Assembly: GCA_002633005.1 (NCBI GenBank)
Contig: NMRA01000251.1
Coordinates: 1-60,485 of the forward strand
DNA: 60,485 nt
Direction of reading: 5' to 3'
DNA from: Phoronis australis
Taxonomy: Eukaryota > Phoronida > Phoronidae
Part shown: piece by piece, positions 38,601-48,633 of the stretch
How the letters are laid out: every line of letters begins with the position of its first letter
How positions within the stretch are numbered: position 1 is the first letter of the stretch
Translations under genes and position numbers: made by a program
The notes under the pieces: generated by a model
The model's database searches: none
Told to the model about the DNA's origin: nothing
The model's input: the letters and a program-made list of their open reading frames with translations, nothing else

Positions 38601-40513
38601 GTCTTTAACAGGTGAGCTACGGTTTTACATTCGGGGCTGGGTATTGCAGACGGAAGACACTTGCAAGGTCACGCACGTTTTTTCGGGGTACATGTATATC
38701 ATCATGCAATGAAGCGAAGCGAACGGGCTCATAATACTGTAGCTCTACCGATCTGTGTCTTGCGTGTACGGAAGGAACGCAGCTTAGGCCAACAGAACGT
38801 AAAAGTTTTTGCGAACGTAGTGAGACCTATAATGGTATTTTTTAGTTTCTGATTGAGTCAGTTCTGTATCAAGTTTACACTCTGACTCTATCAGTTTTGG
38901 ACCTACGCTTTTTTGGACTTGGGTGATTTTCACGGAGGTGGGGGAAAATTCTTGATTTTTGTACCAAGTGACGAAAGTGTGAAGTCGAGCAATTTTTTGC
39001 AGCATGTGACATATCTATGCAGTCGAGCACTTTACCAAACAGTACTTTCGGAAAGTCGGAAAATTGACGTCATCTATTGCTTGAACGCATGTATTCAAAA
39101 TTTGGATTCAAATTCAGAAAAAAAAAAAACTATAGAGTCTTTACTTGGCTTCCAGCAGTAGTACACGTACGTCGTTGCGAAGAAAAAATCGGCGCTTCTC
39201 GGGCGAGATTTTAACTTTCGCCAATAACAACCGTCTAGATACGTGATACATGTAGGTCAAATACACAACTGAAGGCGAACAACGGACGTACATGTATTGG
39301 TGAATAGAGGGTAACCATAAGGAACGGCAAAGAAAGGAAGAAACGACGTTTGCATGACCGTTTTTGAGGCATGCGCAGATATTATGCTTCTGAAGTTATG
39401 TTTGGTCCCTCCCTCCACGACAGCGCGTTGCCAATATGCATGGTCAACTTCCTGTATGTAGGTTTACTATGTAAAATTTATTTCAAACGACAAAACTGAG
39501 TGAAGTTAGAATTTCACAGAACAAAAGTCGCGGTTTCAGTGTTTCCATTGGTTATGATAACAGCTCCTTGAAATAAAGAAATTGGACAAGTTATGATTTT
39601 TAGCTTGGGAGCCAGGGAATACCATTGGAGCATACTATAAAACCCATTTAATACGACTCAAGTCATGGCTGTATTTTTCAAAAACACTGCATTTTTATAT
39701 TTTTAAAAACAACATGAATTCGACAGAAATAAAATAAGCTTCACGTGCCTGGTTTTGTATTTTTAATCATCATTTTCAACATTTCCAAGCTTTAGATTGT
39801 CAAAACTTTTTTTAAATGACATTGGTTTGATACTTAGAACTCATGTCTTCTTTGTTTTGACTAGATCATGCCTGAAAAAACTCCACCAGAAAAAAAAGAT
39901 AAAGCATAAAGGTCAAATTTGATTGCAGACTGCACCACAAGGCCATTATATTATTTTTGGGATAATTCAATTGACGTTTAAGAAAAGATGTAGGAATCAC
40001 GGGCTACGGTGTGCCAGCGTCATGTGATACTGGGCGGGGGCATTGGCTTCGATAAAAATATTATTCAGAATGTTAAAATAGTTTGAATTTTTGAAACAAA
40101 CGTTCGTCAGATATTTGAAGACTTTAAAAGCTTAAGACGTTGTTACTATTCAATAACGCTTAGACATCTTATTTCAGAGACTGTTTTTACGGAAATTATC
40201 CATGTGTTCTCACTGCACAGGAATTCAGCTGCAACAGTTTGAGTCGAGTTCTACAGATCATGTTTTCATGTACCTGATTGAAGACAAATAGGTCTGGCGT
40301 TTCGTATTCAAGGCCCCAGTTTTTTCGCTTGAATTCTTCGCAACAACATTGTTTGCACGACGAAAACTGCTGCTCCTCGCTGTCCTTCTTTATTTCTGTG
40401 TCCAACGGAACTACAACTGCGTTTTCGGCGTCACTTGCGGGCATTCCTATAGACAATTCACAATCAACTGTCACTGGACTCGTTTGGTCAGCAGTATTCG
40501 TTGTATCCGACAT
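26461..40513 (-). CDS. Rolling stone-like multi-pass membrane protein, five exons
   Basis: Spliced coding sequence, in order: 40513-40274, 36425-36194, 34818-34711 (or its twin 31283-31176), 27646-27479, 26645-26461. The total is 933 bases, 310 residues plus TGA; all junction phases agree (0, 1, 1, 1) and all introns are GT-AG. The protein resembles the Drosophila rolling stone family, which acts at the plasma membrane in myoblast fusion; the role of relatives in other animals is unclear. The N-terminal 50 residues are acidic and polar, then a cysteine cluster (CKQCCC) and NWGLEYETPDL, then about six hydrophobic segments: near residues 85-108, 115-137, 166-192, 201-215, 222-245 and 262-283. 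The length is normal for the family. The first ATG (acaacaATGT) is the only in-frame ATG in the upstream open stretch. Exon 3 is present twice through an assembly artefact. Confidence 0.9.
26646..27478 (-). other. Intron 4 of the rolling stone-like gene
   Basis: 833 bases, GT-AG, no element recognised inside. Confidence 0.8.
27479..27646 (-). CDS. Rolling stone-like gene, exon 4
   Basis: Acceptor ctgatccgcag, donor GTAATG, 168 bases, phase 1 to 1. It encodes a loop (WQLDIRSITSHALNTT) and two membrane segments with the family landmarks VVIDWCLTGLPARFLHW and IFTIIYWAAEG. Acceptors further inside the exon would break the phase with exon 3, which decided this boundary. Confidence 0.87.
29897..31485. 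repeat. Duplicated block, first copy (A+B)
   Basis: Sequence 29897-30380 reappears at 31487-31970 with only two differences noticed, and 30381-31485 reappears at 33921-35019 with scattered substitutions and small indels. In this copy the two parts are contiguous (ctgg|tatcaaag). It contains exon 3 of the rolling stone-like gene and parts of its introns. It ends at the N at 31486. Confidence 0.95.
31176..31283 (-). CDS. Rolling stone-like gene, exon 3 (left-hand copy)
   Basis: Same exon as 34711-34818 with identical translation. It lies on the same contig as exons 4 and 5. Because the N at 31486 separates the two copies and the flanking sequence is also duplicated, it is most likely the other allele's exon 3. 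If both copies were spliced in, phase would be kept (phase 1 to 1, 108 bases), so a real duplicated exon cannot be ruled out from sequence alone. Confidence 0.8.
31486..31486. other. Single N: seam between overlapping contigs
   Basis: The left contig ends ...ccccagagt and the right contig starts tagtccaaac, which is the sequence already seen at 29897. The right contig later passes the same ccccagagt (ending 35019) and continues into unique sequence. So the two contigs overlap by about 1.6 kb but were not merged. Confidence 0.9.
31971..33920. other. Polymorphic 1,950-base segment in intron 3
   Basis: Present in one copy of the block only. It carries no recognisable gene; its left end starts ttaggaacttcc and its right end is ...aatgttga. 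The only internal structure I see is the GGCC/TACTGG-rich patch near 33127-33470. Confidence 0.8.
33127..33470. repeat. Degenerate repeat built from TACTGGCCC / GGGCCAGTA words
   Basis: Many variants of tactggccc, tattggccc, gggccaat and gggccagtac occur in both orientations, including the perfect 14-base palindrome GGCCAGTACTGGCC. Spacing is irregular. It looks like an eroded palindromic minisatellite. Confidence 0.6.
34711..34818 (-). CDS. Rolling stone-like gene, exon 3 (right-hand copy)
   Basis: Acceptor ...caccgag, donor GTAATT, 108 bases, phase 1 to phase 1. It encodes MKVCWVFNNVSATMAPVITV and the end of a membrane segment. It lies on the same contig as exons 1 and 2. It differs from the other copy of this exon by two synonymous changes that I could see. 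Confidence 0.85.
34819..36193 (-). other. Intron 2 of the rolling stone-like gene
   Basis: 1,375 bases on the right-hand contig, GT-AG. The first part (to 35019) is the duplicated block; the rest shows no element. Confidence 0.75.
36194..36425 (-). CDS. Rolling stone-like gene, exon 2
   Basis: It begins after acceptor catgtttcag with TGG, giving the family's typical tryptophan straight after exon 1. It encodes residues 81-157 and the first base of codon 158, with two membrane segments (around VVFVVYRQVASLFFC and YFIYLTHWTFTILC). The donor GTAGGT (36188-36193) keeps phase 1; a second GT four bases later would break the frame with exon 3. Confidence 0.88.
36426..40273 (-). other. Intron 1 of the rolling stone-like gene
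   Basis: 3,848 bases. It contains a B-box-like GGTTCAAGTCTC on the minus strand near 37281-37292, a lone B-box-like GGGTTCGATTCCC near 37492 on the plus strand, a perfect CRE at 39065-39072 and one isolated exon-like segment (38234-38295). Confidence 0.7.
38234..38295 (-). other. Isolated exon-like segment
   Basis: 62 bases between a good acceptor (cttaactttcag) and a strong donor (GTGAGT), encoding a hydrophobic stretch SMFVFFAICGNLITYGG in one frame. Including it in the rolling stone-like transcript would break the phase between exons 1 and 2, so it would have to belong to an alternative or separate transcript. It may be chance. Confidence 0.2.
40274..40513 (-). CDS. Rolling stone-like gene, exon 1
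   Basis: Codes for residues 1-80, from ATG to CAG, ending at donor GTACAT in phase 0. It holds the cytoplasmic-looking N-terminus, the CKQCCCEEF cysteine cluster and the family motif NWGLEYETPDLFVFNQ. The frame continues upstream without ATG (only a TTG), so the start at 40513 is preferred. A perfect CRE palindrome lies 10 bases upstream of the ATG. Confidence 0.88.
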
Positions 40514-40522
40514 TGTTGTTTG

Positions 40523-40530
40523 TGACGTCA
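40523..40530. promoter_or_regulatory. CRE palindrome before the rolling stone-like start codon
   Basis: TGACGTCA, 10 bases upstream of the ATG at 40513. CREB/ATF proteins bind this sequence. Its closeness to the ATG means it lies in the 5' UTR or at the promoter, depending on the transcription start, which cannot be seen. Confidence 0.4.
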
Positions 40531-41254
40531 GTAAAACAACTACCAATCGGCTTCTATCAACGAGGGCGGTGTTTCCTTTAGGACATCACTTTATCGTAAT
40601 ATAAGTGTAAAGAAAATTAGATACTTCTTACAAGCGAATCTAGCATGACTCGGGGAGCTACATGTACCACCAATTTCAAAATTAAATTGTTCCCGTAATT
40701 CCGGCATGTCGGTGACGTTCTTTTTCGATTCTCGAAGGGACCGGGTTTCCTCCTTAATCTGCAAATGGGTTTACCGCTTTGTCATGCCATGCAGAAGTCA
40801 AAAGTTAAGCTAAAACAAAGCAAGCGTTCTTATCGTAGAAAGATATTAATTTATGACGAGTAACCTTAAGCCAATATAATGCAACTGTTGTCAGAGGTCT
40901 ATAGTAATTGCTTCATATTCACAAATTTGAAAATTTCAAATGTTTTTGTTTTTCAATTCTCTGTAGTGATCATTGTAATGTCGGTATCCTATGAAGCTGG
41001 GTTTAGTATTCAACCCTCCCAAATGCATGTACAGGTACTGTGTGGATATCTTGAGAATATTGCCTAAACACGACCTGACTGGACGTACATGTACATGTAC
41101 CTGTATCTACTTTGTCGCAAAAGCTGTGATAGTGAAATTTTGTTATCACAACAAAATAAAAAGTGGGGTTCTGCAGCACAAGGTCCTTCACATTTCTTCG
41201 AAAATTATGTTACAAAGGCTGTTAAGTTTAGATTCCCGCCTAGAAGTACAAAAA

Positions 41255-41455
41255 ACATGCGCGTACCCGGGGAGGCGGGCCTCTCAGGGGGCTCGAATGA
41301 CCCCCCCGAAGTGGGAAAAATGTCCCCCTAAGAGAAACAAAAAGTCCAAAAAGGAAGGATCTTACAAAAAATCGGCGAATGCACAATTCATAGCTCTGAA
41401 CGTATCTCGTTTTTTTTGGTAGAAGGTTAAAATTCTCAAAAATTCGGGCTCCCAA
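41255..41455 (-). repeat. Dispersed repeat, minus-strand copy
   Basis: Read on the minus strand it parallels 43190-43410: 'tttttgagaattttaacctt', 'cgttcagagctatgaattg', 'cttttgttt' and a G-run. Both copies give similar short translations (YVQSYEL and YVQCYEL), so this may be an eroded coding repeat of unknown family. Confidence 0.5.
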
Positions 41456-43189
41456 TTTTTAGGCTGGGTGCGCGCATGAAAAGATGTGTTATATATACAT
41501 GTATACACAACTACATTTACCTCTTCGTTGGGGTATCGAGCACAAGAAACGATAAAAAGCACGCAACCGATAACTACTCTATGTCTTAAAGTAGTTTTAG
41601 CATGCTTTCTGGGATTTTCTTGTGAACAGGCGCCATGGGTAAATACTGGATTAGCGTAAAAATGTCTTTGTTTTATCTCCGTCGTATGTTTCAGTGACGT
41701 CAAATTTCGGGAGCACTGTAAGATAGCAAACTGTCGCATCCATTACATTTTAGTTACAACAATTTGTGGGATTAGGGCTAACACGGCGTTCAAAGGTAGC
41801 ATTTTTGATTTCGAAAAAGGCATGCATTATTTTGCGGTAAGGCTATGTAATTACAAATATATGCCAGATCTTAACGCTTCATATCGCCGCGCTTGAGCAA
41901 CGTAATATCGGGCGGTAGTCGATTAGGGCAACTGAACGAAACACTGTTCGAAACAAAATGTTTGCGGGGGTATTTGTTTGGTCTGTGAAGAGTTAAAGAC
42001 ATCAACAGCCTCTAAAGATGTCCCTCCCTTCGCAAACGGTACTTGGTTATACAGAAATTTTCTATGCACGACACTTTTCATTGTTCACAGTTTTTATTCC
42101 GTTACGTTCGTACTTTCGGAACAAAACTCTACTCTCAACTGAACATAGATACAGTAACTGACCTAGAGACATAATTAAAAGACACACGATATTTCGAAAC
42201 ATACTTGTTTCATTCTCAAGTGAAGATAAAATGACGCAATAATGCCACCACAGAGCATAAGCTGACGACACACACAGTGAGACACGGCGGGTGTGAAATA
42301 CTGCAAAGAATGACTAATGAACGGGAGTAACAGGAAAGTCACGAAAACAAGTGTAACGTGCGGCGCGGCCCTGTTTGCTGCTCATTCAAAACAGGCTTCT
42401 CAAAAGCAATTAAAGTCCTGGTCTCACACTTTGTTAAACCTTATTACATGGTTAGAGGATGTTATAAAGATCCGAGAAGTACCTACCCCATAACTAATGC
42501 ACGATCCGTACTCAAAAAAATTAAATGAACGCGCCACTCACGATTCGCACCCGAAGAACCACCGCCGTTTTGAACTTGCCGCGAACCCGGAAGTAAAGTT
42601 CATACAGGAACCCAGGCTAAGAAAACGCTGTTAGTGTGAATGGACGAGTGCCTGTTACCAGCCTGAAAACATGGATAAAATAATGGACAGCGCGCCTTAA
42701 TTGTTATAAAATCAAAATACGGACAATTTTATCGAATTTGCTGAAGAAATGTGGTGAATAAATTTTGACAGAAATTATTTTTGCCGGACTCGGGACCGCA
42801 GCCTATTGGACCCGGTGCGGATCGAGATAAGACACTGGCGAACGGTAAACGCATGCGGTTGCAAGCTGTTTTGTCGAAGTAAAATGTTCAAATCATAAAT
42901 GCTGTATATATTCAGTTTCAGACACTTGCATAAAATTAAGGGCTGGTTAATCCTGTGTCACTCTGCAGCGGCAGCCTCAGTGCCAGCTACCAGTATGAAG
43001 ACTACCGTCAAAATACAGCTAGCTAGTTAGGAGGCCCATGCAACTTTTGCGCCAAGGCTACCCTTAGGCCTAACTGGTCGCTGGCCACAGCGGTCACCCA
43101 AACGATGTTTATTTAGAAGTTGGGTACTTCTGGCGAACTGTGCAAAGTTCTTGGCTTTCAACAGAGATTTTCCCAGACTTCGTATGAGC

Positions 43190-43410
43190 GCACCAAGCTT
43201 AAAAAAATGGGGGGGCTGGAATTTTTGGGAATGTCTATCTTTTACTAGAAGATTCACGGGGTATGTTCAGTGTTATGAATTGCAGACGCTAAATTTTGGT
43301 ACTTCCTGTTTTTTAGTGGAATACCGTCTCGTTTTCTACTTTTTGGGAGTTCGTGCTTCTCTGACTGAGGCAGACCTTTTTCCATTTCTCCAAATAGGGG
43401 GGCTCGTTCG
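43190..43410 (+). repeat. Dispersed repeat, plus-strand copy
   Basis: Inverted partner of 41255-41455, about 1.8 kb away. Shared words include 'gttcagtgttatgaattg' and 'tttttgggaatgtctatctt', with a G-run in each copy. Confidence 0.5.
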
Positions 43411-44812
43411 AGCACATAAGTATGACATGTCCAATACAGAATGATATCATTTTTTATTCATTAAGCCAAAACGATTCAACCTTTTAACATGATAAGTAAC
43501 TTAAAATGTACAATACTTTAGAACAGTTATCATTACAAACACTATCAAACAGCAAAAGTTTCCACGATATGAAAGTGGACATATATGTAACTATTACCAT
43601 GGTGACCGAATAGTATTTCCTTACACCAGAATTTGACAAGCATGATTAAAATATGAAGTTGCAAGGAACAAGAATTAGAGGCTTGAAGCTTCACAATCCA
43701 ACTTAGCTTATTTCTCAAATTAAGATTATTCATATTGTTGACTTGCTAACCTGAATTAAGAAGCAATAAGTTACAAAACATGACTTGAAAGCAATCGAGA
43801 CTTAAATTTTAGAAAAACATGAATCATTTTGTGACACCTAATCAAGCCTTGAACAGCAGTTGATAGTCAAACAAAAAACCATTTCAAAATTATTTCAGCT
43901 ATTTTTAGGTTAGTGTAAGATCACCTGAATGGGAAATTCACAATAAAATAATTCGAATTTTCTGATATTTTTGCACAAAAAAACAAAGATCCTTTTTTGT
44001 AGCAACGTTTGTCAAAATGTATCAACGTTAAATCTTTACACATTACAAAGTAACAGGTTGAACATGCCTTCCAGTTCAGCAAAAGTCGCCATGTTGTCGA
44101 TGCCGCCAGAAATGAGACGAAGTCCAACGGGAGTTGTGAGCACATTTATCACTTAATGAGTAACAACTGCGAGGCTGAAATTTGGTGAACACGTTTGAAT
44201 TGTAAGTAAAAATATGTCTCATTAAATTTCACCGTAAATTGTTGGCAAAAACAATTTACACAAAGTTTTAAACTCGTAACTTATACCGCTGTCCTCCAAT
44301 ATGGCCGACGTGATCCAAACAAAGTGACCCAAATTTCGCCACAAAAATTGCACTAACTTTACAGTGCTTGCCCCGATTGTGATACTTTTTCGATTTTTAC
44401 TGAGTGGAATGCAATAACTTTCCGATGATAGCAAAGAACTTTTTCAAAACGAGAAAAAAATCAAAACGGAAAAAATTGGCTCGACTCGTATTGATTCCTA
44501 GGTTCGATCGTCCTACGTAAGGAACTAAACACCAATGCTATTTTAACATAATAAGTACGCGTAACATTCCAAAAAATTCAACGACCACTAACTACAAACT
44601 ATAAATACACTACACACACAAACGAATCACGAGATATTACTAATAAAGCGAAATAATGAAGACTTTTCGAGCAAGCGATAGCACATTCAGTTACAAGGAA
44701 AAAAATGCCGGCGTTCAGGAAAAGTTCCTGAACTGATGAGCCGGAAATGTGGGTACGGAAATAACCGATGACAGCCGGTAATTATACGCTCACAGAGAAG
44801 GGTCAAATACTG

Positions 44813-46460
44813 TTAAAAATCCCTTTTGGCAAGAAAGGCGAAAAGAATATAAAGAAAGGGTGTCGAAAAAAAGATTTTATGTAGTAAGTATTTTCGGATA
44901 CTGGAACCAAATGGGCACTTTGAGACCAGGACTTTAAAAGGGATTCTAATACTTTCAAACGCAGCACATCTTGCTCCACGTAGCGAATTGACGTGTTTTC
45001 CACAATTTCTTGACGGGTGTTTTACGTGCGTGCATTGGAGAAAATGATCTTGAATGGCGCCATTTTGAAGATGCATGGATAACCGACGGGAAAGACTGCA
45101 AACCGTTTGACCAATGTAACATTGTTTGACGTTTGAACGGAGACATTCGTTCATAGGGCATACATACTCATAAACAACTGTGCAACGGGGCGGACTTTCG
45201 CTTTAGAAATATTATTTTTCATGACCAAGTTGGAGGACTTCCTATTAGGATAATAAATAATAACATCGAGGTGATCATCAGGCTTAAAAACTTTAACATT
45301 GTCCCTTATAATTTTCTTAATGGCGTGTGAGTCGTCCTGGAGGTAATTATTAGACATGAAAGTTTTGTAAAATATCTTTTGGTGACACCAGTCCGACGTG
45401 CAGGGACTTCATGGCTAATTCTGGACACAAATCGCTTAATATGGAAATCCACAAAAGCATTGGTATACCTAATTACCCACCAGTGTTTGTCTTATGCGAT
45501 CTACCTACTGAACAATAGCCAGTTGGACGAGACCGAATACGCCCTCTTTAGGAAGTTGACCACATTGGCGACCTTATACCGCTCAGGGCACTCACTTTTG
45601 GCGTGGAGACAGAAACCAGGCTTGTGGTAAACTGATGTAGAAAATTCAGATGGAGAATGGTTCACAAGAACGTCCAAAAACGGAATCTTGTCATTTACAG
45701 GAAGCTCGTGAGTAAACTTCAATACAGAGTGACGCTAAGTTCATCACGTGCTGATAACAAGTCATCAAAGGCTCAATAAACAAAAATATCATCTACATAA
45801 CGTACATAGATAGGAATACCACCAATCACATTGCTAGCCCTTTTTTCACTTAAGACATATAAAATTCCGAGAAAGTGGGACCCAGAGGAGAGCCCATGCT
45901 TACACCATCTTTTTGCAAAAACAATTTCCCATTTGTATGGCGAAATGGCACTTTGGTTGTGCAGATCGTTAACAACTCTCTCATATGAGTTGGTGAAATG
46001 TCGGGTGGCTCTAAGTGTGGGTGACGGTATACACTATCCAAAATGATAGTGATGGTCTCATCTACCGGTACGTTGGTGAACGAAGACTCAGCGTTAAGCG
46101 ACATAGGTTGATATTGGGGGATGGCACTTGGGTGCGCAAAATGTCAATGAAATCCTCACGACATTTGATGGAGTAACGGCTCTGAATGTACGGCTTTATG
46201 ATGTTATCTAGATGCTTCGCTGTCTTGTACGTAGGCGTCAGGACTTGGGATATTATCGGCCGTAGAGGAACATCTTGTTTGTGTATTTTGGGGTTACCAT
46301 AGAGATAACCTTCGGAGTAATCACCTTCGATTTCGGAGAAAATGCGACGACCAGCCTCAGCATTTATAGCCCTAATGTGACGGTTCAATTCACGTTTAAG
46401 GTCAATGAGGGGTGACAGACTAATGCTGGTAAACTTGGAAGGGTCACATACATGTATACA
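44813..46460 (-). mobile_element. Penelope-like retroelement remnant (RT plus GIY-YIG)
   Basis: On the minus strand the order is: INAEAGRRIFSEIEGDYSEG and YLYGNPKIHK with PLRPIIS (46388-46180), then NVPVDETI and DGVSMGSPLGPTFSEFYM (46090-45850), the catalytic YVDD (45788-45799), KIPFLDVLVNHS and AKSECPERYKVANVV (45722-45520), VMKNNISKAKVRP (about 45215), and a GIY-YIG endonuclease start YIGQTVCSLSRRLSMHLQ (about 45130-45075). This RT-then-GIY-YIG layout is diagnostic of Penelope-like elements, which use the nuclease for target-primed insertion. The frame shifts several times, so the element is inactive. The 5' part before residue VCDPSKF is missing, replaced by a short TACATGTA-rich stretch near 46450-46470. 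Confidence 0.9.
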
Positions 46461-46469
46461 TGTACTTGT

Positions 46470-48119
46470 AGCAACGCGACTTTGATGGTTTAATCAGTTA
46501 AAGGCATAATTCGCCGAAATGCTTCCGACGTACGGAGGGCCTATGGGATGGCCAATGCCTCTACTGTGGTCAGATATGAGAAGCAGTTGTTTCTGTTTGA
46601 CGTCAAGTAAAAAACAACAAGTGAAACATTTGCCTTAGCGCCTTGAGAGGCAAAATCCTCACTGTTCATTTTGCCACAGTCGTGAGCCGTATAAGCTGAC
46701 TTAAGGCTCGTAACTTGCCGTCTGCCCTTGTAAATTTAAACTGTAGCCTTGACCAGACCGAGGGTCTGATTTACGCGCTGTTATTCGTCGTTATTCATGT
46801 ACCCCACTTGCAATTCAGTAGTTGAGCTTAAGCTTTTAATTCAAAGTCTTAAATCCGGGAACTTACAATCTCACACCTAGGGAATCACATTTTTTGATTG
46901 GTCACAGCACGAAATTTCAAGCGACGTGAAAGCTGGCATAGTCAAGTCCTGTTTGGGGCTATATCTCAGAACCAGGTATACGACATCACTAGTATATCAG
47001 TTCAATTCAGTGACAGGGATTTGTCTGAAATAGTTTCTCATTTCATTGCATATGTTAAATGCCTGGCTATGATATGTCACATAGCAGCAACAAAAGCGCA
47101 CTTCAGTTCATCAGCCACAATCAGTGAAGTTCACGGCGCATAAGTACATGAAAGCCCACTACTGTATGTATAAGGCCAAATTATAAACCCGTGCTAGGAA
47201 CCCGTGACGTCATCATGTGCATGTAACTGTTCAGTGGCTCAGAAAGTATTACTGTCAATTTTTCAGTCCACCTCACGTGCAAACAAAGAGAATCCGAACT
47301 TGTTACAGCTAACAGACTTGAAATTACATGACGCAGACCAAACTATTAAAATAAGCACTTAAAAAATGCATCGTACGAGCAATTAACGATAAGACGCGAA
47401 TGCAATTCTGTGTCACAATACACGTCATTTGCTTGAGCCCATTAACTCGTGCACGCAGTCCGTGCACGCGCTTTGCGATCGCTGTGACATAATTTTGTTG
47501 GTTGTTTTGCATTAACAACGACAGTAAGATGACCCCAGAAAAATCGCATTTCACTTATTGTTCCATCTCCTGAAAATAATATTCAAAACCCTGAGGAAAA
47601 ACCTGGTAGCTAACTAACCCAAGCGAGTGATCGCCATACAACCACTAATAACAGCCCAAACAAATGGATTACTTATCAAACAAATATCACAACAAAGGTT
47701 TTGAATCACATACACGATAAAGGGGTGATGCTGACCTCGCCGGGCGGGAACGACGTTGCACTCACGTTGAACGCTACATCCCATACCACAAAGTATACGA
47801 ATACGAAATACGAAACTTTTCGAACGTAATTTCACTTTGATAGCACTTGACACTAAGTCGGTTAAGTACATGACTACTTACACACAGTCTTCGCGGTGCC
47901 TACAGTAATTGTCACAAAGAACATGCCCTGAATCTTATTGCTACCGTCCGAAACTAGAGACAAATTTTTGAAATCTCACGAACTCACGAAGGATGAGTTA
48001 AAGCCATCAGGGTTCAGTTAACAAATTATGTGTCTGCCAATACGGAAGAAAATCAACACAGCTTTACACTCTCCATGATCTTGATAATGTAAAAATCATT
48101 AAAATCAATATTTATAATC
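46470..48119. other. No gene seen
   Basis: No exon recognised. Two perfect CRE palindromes occur (46598-46605 and 47205-47212). Confidence 0.5.
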
Positions 48120-48133
48120 GTGACATCATTAAC

Positions 48134-48275
48134 TTGTCAACATTTTATTAAAATGTTGCCAACATTTTCAAAAAAATTGTCGAAATTTCTAAAACCTTCT
48201 CAACGTTATAAATATATAAGTTGCCAACATTTTCAAAAAATCTTGTCAACATTTTATTTTTTGTCAACATTCCAT
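48134..48275. repeat. TTG(T/C)CAACATTTT short repeats
   Basis: Five direct copies of TTGTCAACATT or TTGCCAACATTTTCAAAAAA at about 48134, 48156, 48221, 48243 and 48261, with an inverted copy AAAATGTTGGCAAC near 48535. The order of the two variants is symmetrical (T, C, C, T). Confidence 0.75.
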
Positions 48276-48633
48276 ATTCTTATAAAGCACATTCTGATTC
48301 GAAGAGCAAAGCGATTTATCGCACATTACATGACATAAACCGTAGGCATTACCACCTAGCAGCCTAGTCAGGGAAGTAAATAGAAGCCGATATAAGTCTG
48401 AAATTTGAAAGTTTGTTGCATGCTTTTGTTTTGTGTACTCCTACTTAAATCATGATCTTGTTGAGAAGTTGAAAATTGCTTGGATCGCTGGATGTGGGCA
48501 TAAGCAATGCGCAAAAATCGTTAATGGGGTTTTAAAATGTTGGCAACAATAACAAGAGCAACGCAGGGCCTTGAAACGCGACCACGAATGCACTGCAAAT
48601 GGTGTGCTTCTAGGGATGTTCATTTGTATCATA

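Larger units (their letters stand above)
40531..44812. other. No gene seen; some repeats
   Basis: The longest open frame here (plus, 40991-41422) runs through a repeat and is not believable as a gene. The 42340-43100 stretch is richer in CpG (for example gcgcggcc, cgccgttttgaacttgccgcg, cccggaagt) and could be a promoter, but no exon follows that I recognise. Confidence 0.45.

Noticed and set aside
40991-41422. 143-codon plus-strand open frame
   Set aside because: It has no family features and its second half lies in a dispersed repeat whose partner at 43190 does not keep the same frame.
44708-44760. Hammerhead-ribozyme-like CTGATGA next to a perfect 9-base hairpin (GTTCAGGAA-AAG-TTCCTGAAC), close to the Penelope-like element
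   Set aside because: Penelope-like elements do carry hammerheads, but here there is no proper stem II, the bases before the presumed cleavage site are GGC instead of a UH triplet, stem III does not pair, and the strand is opposite to the element.
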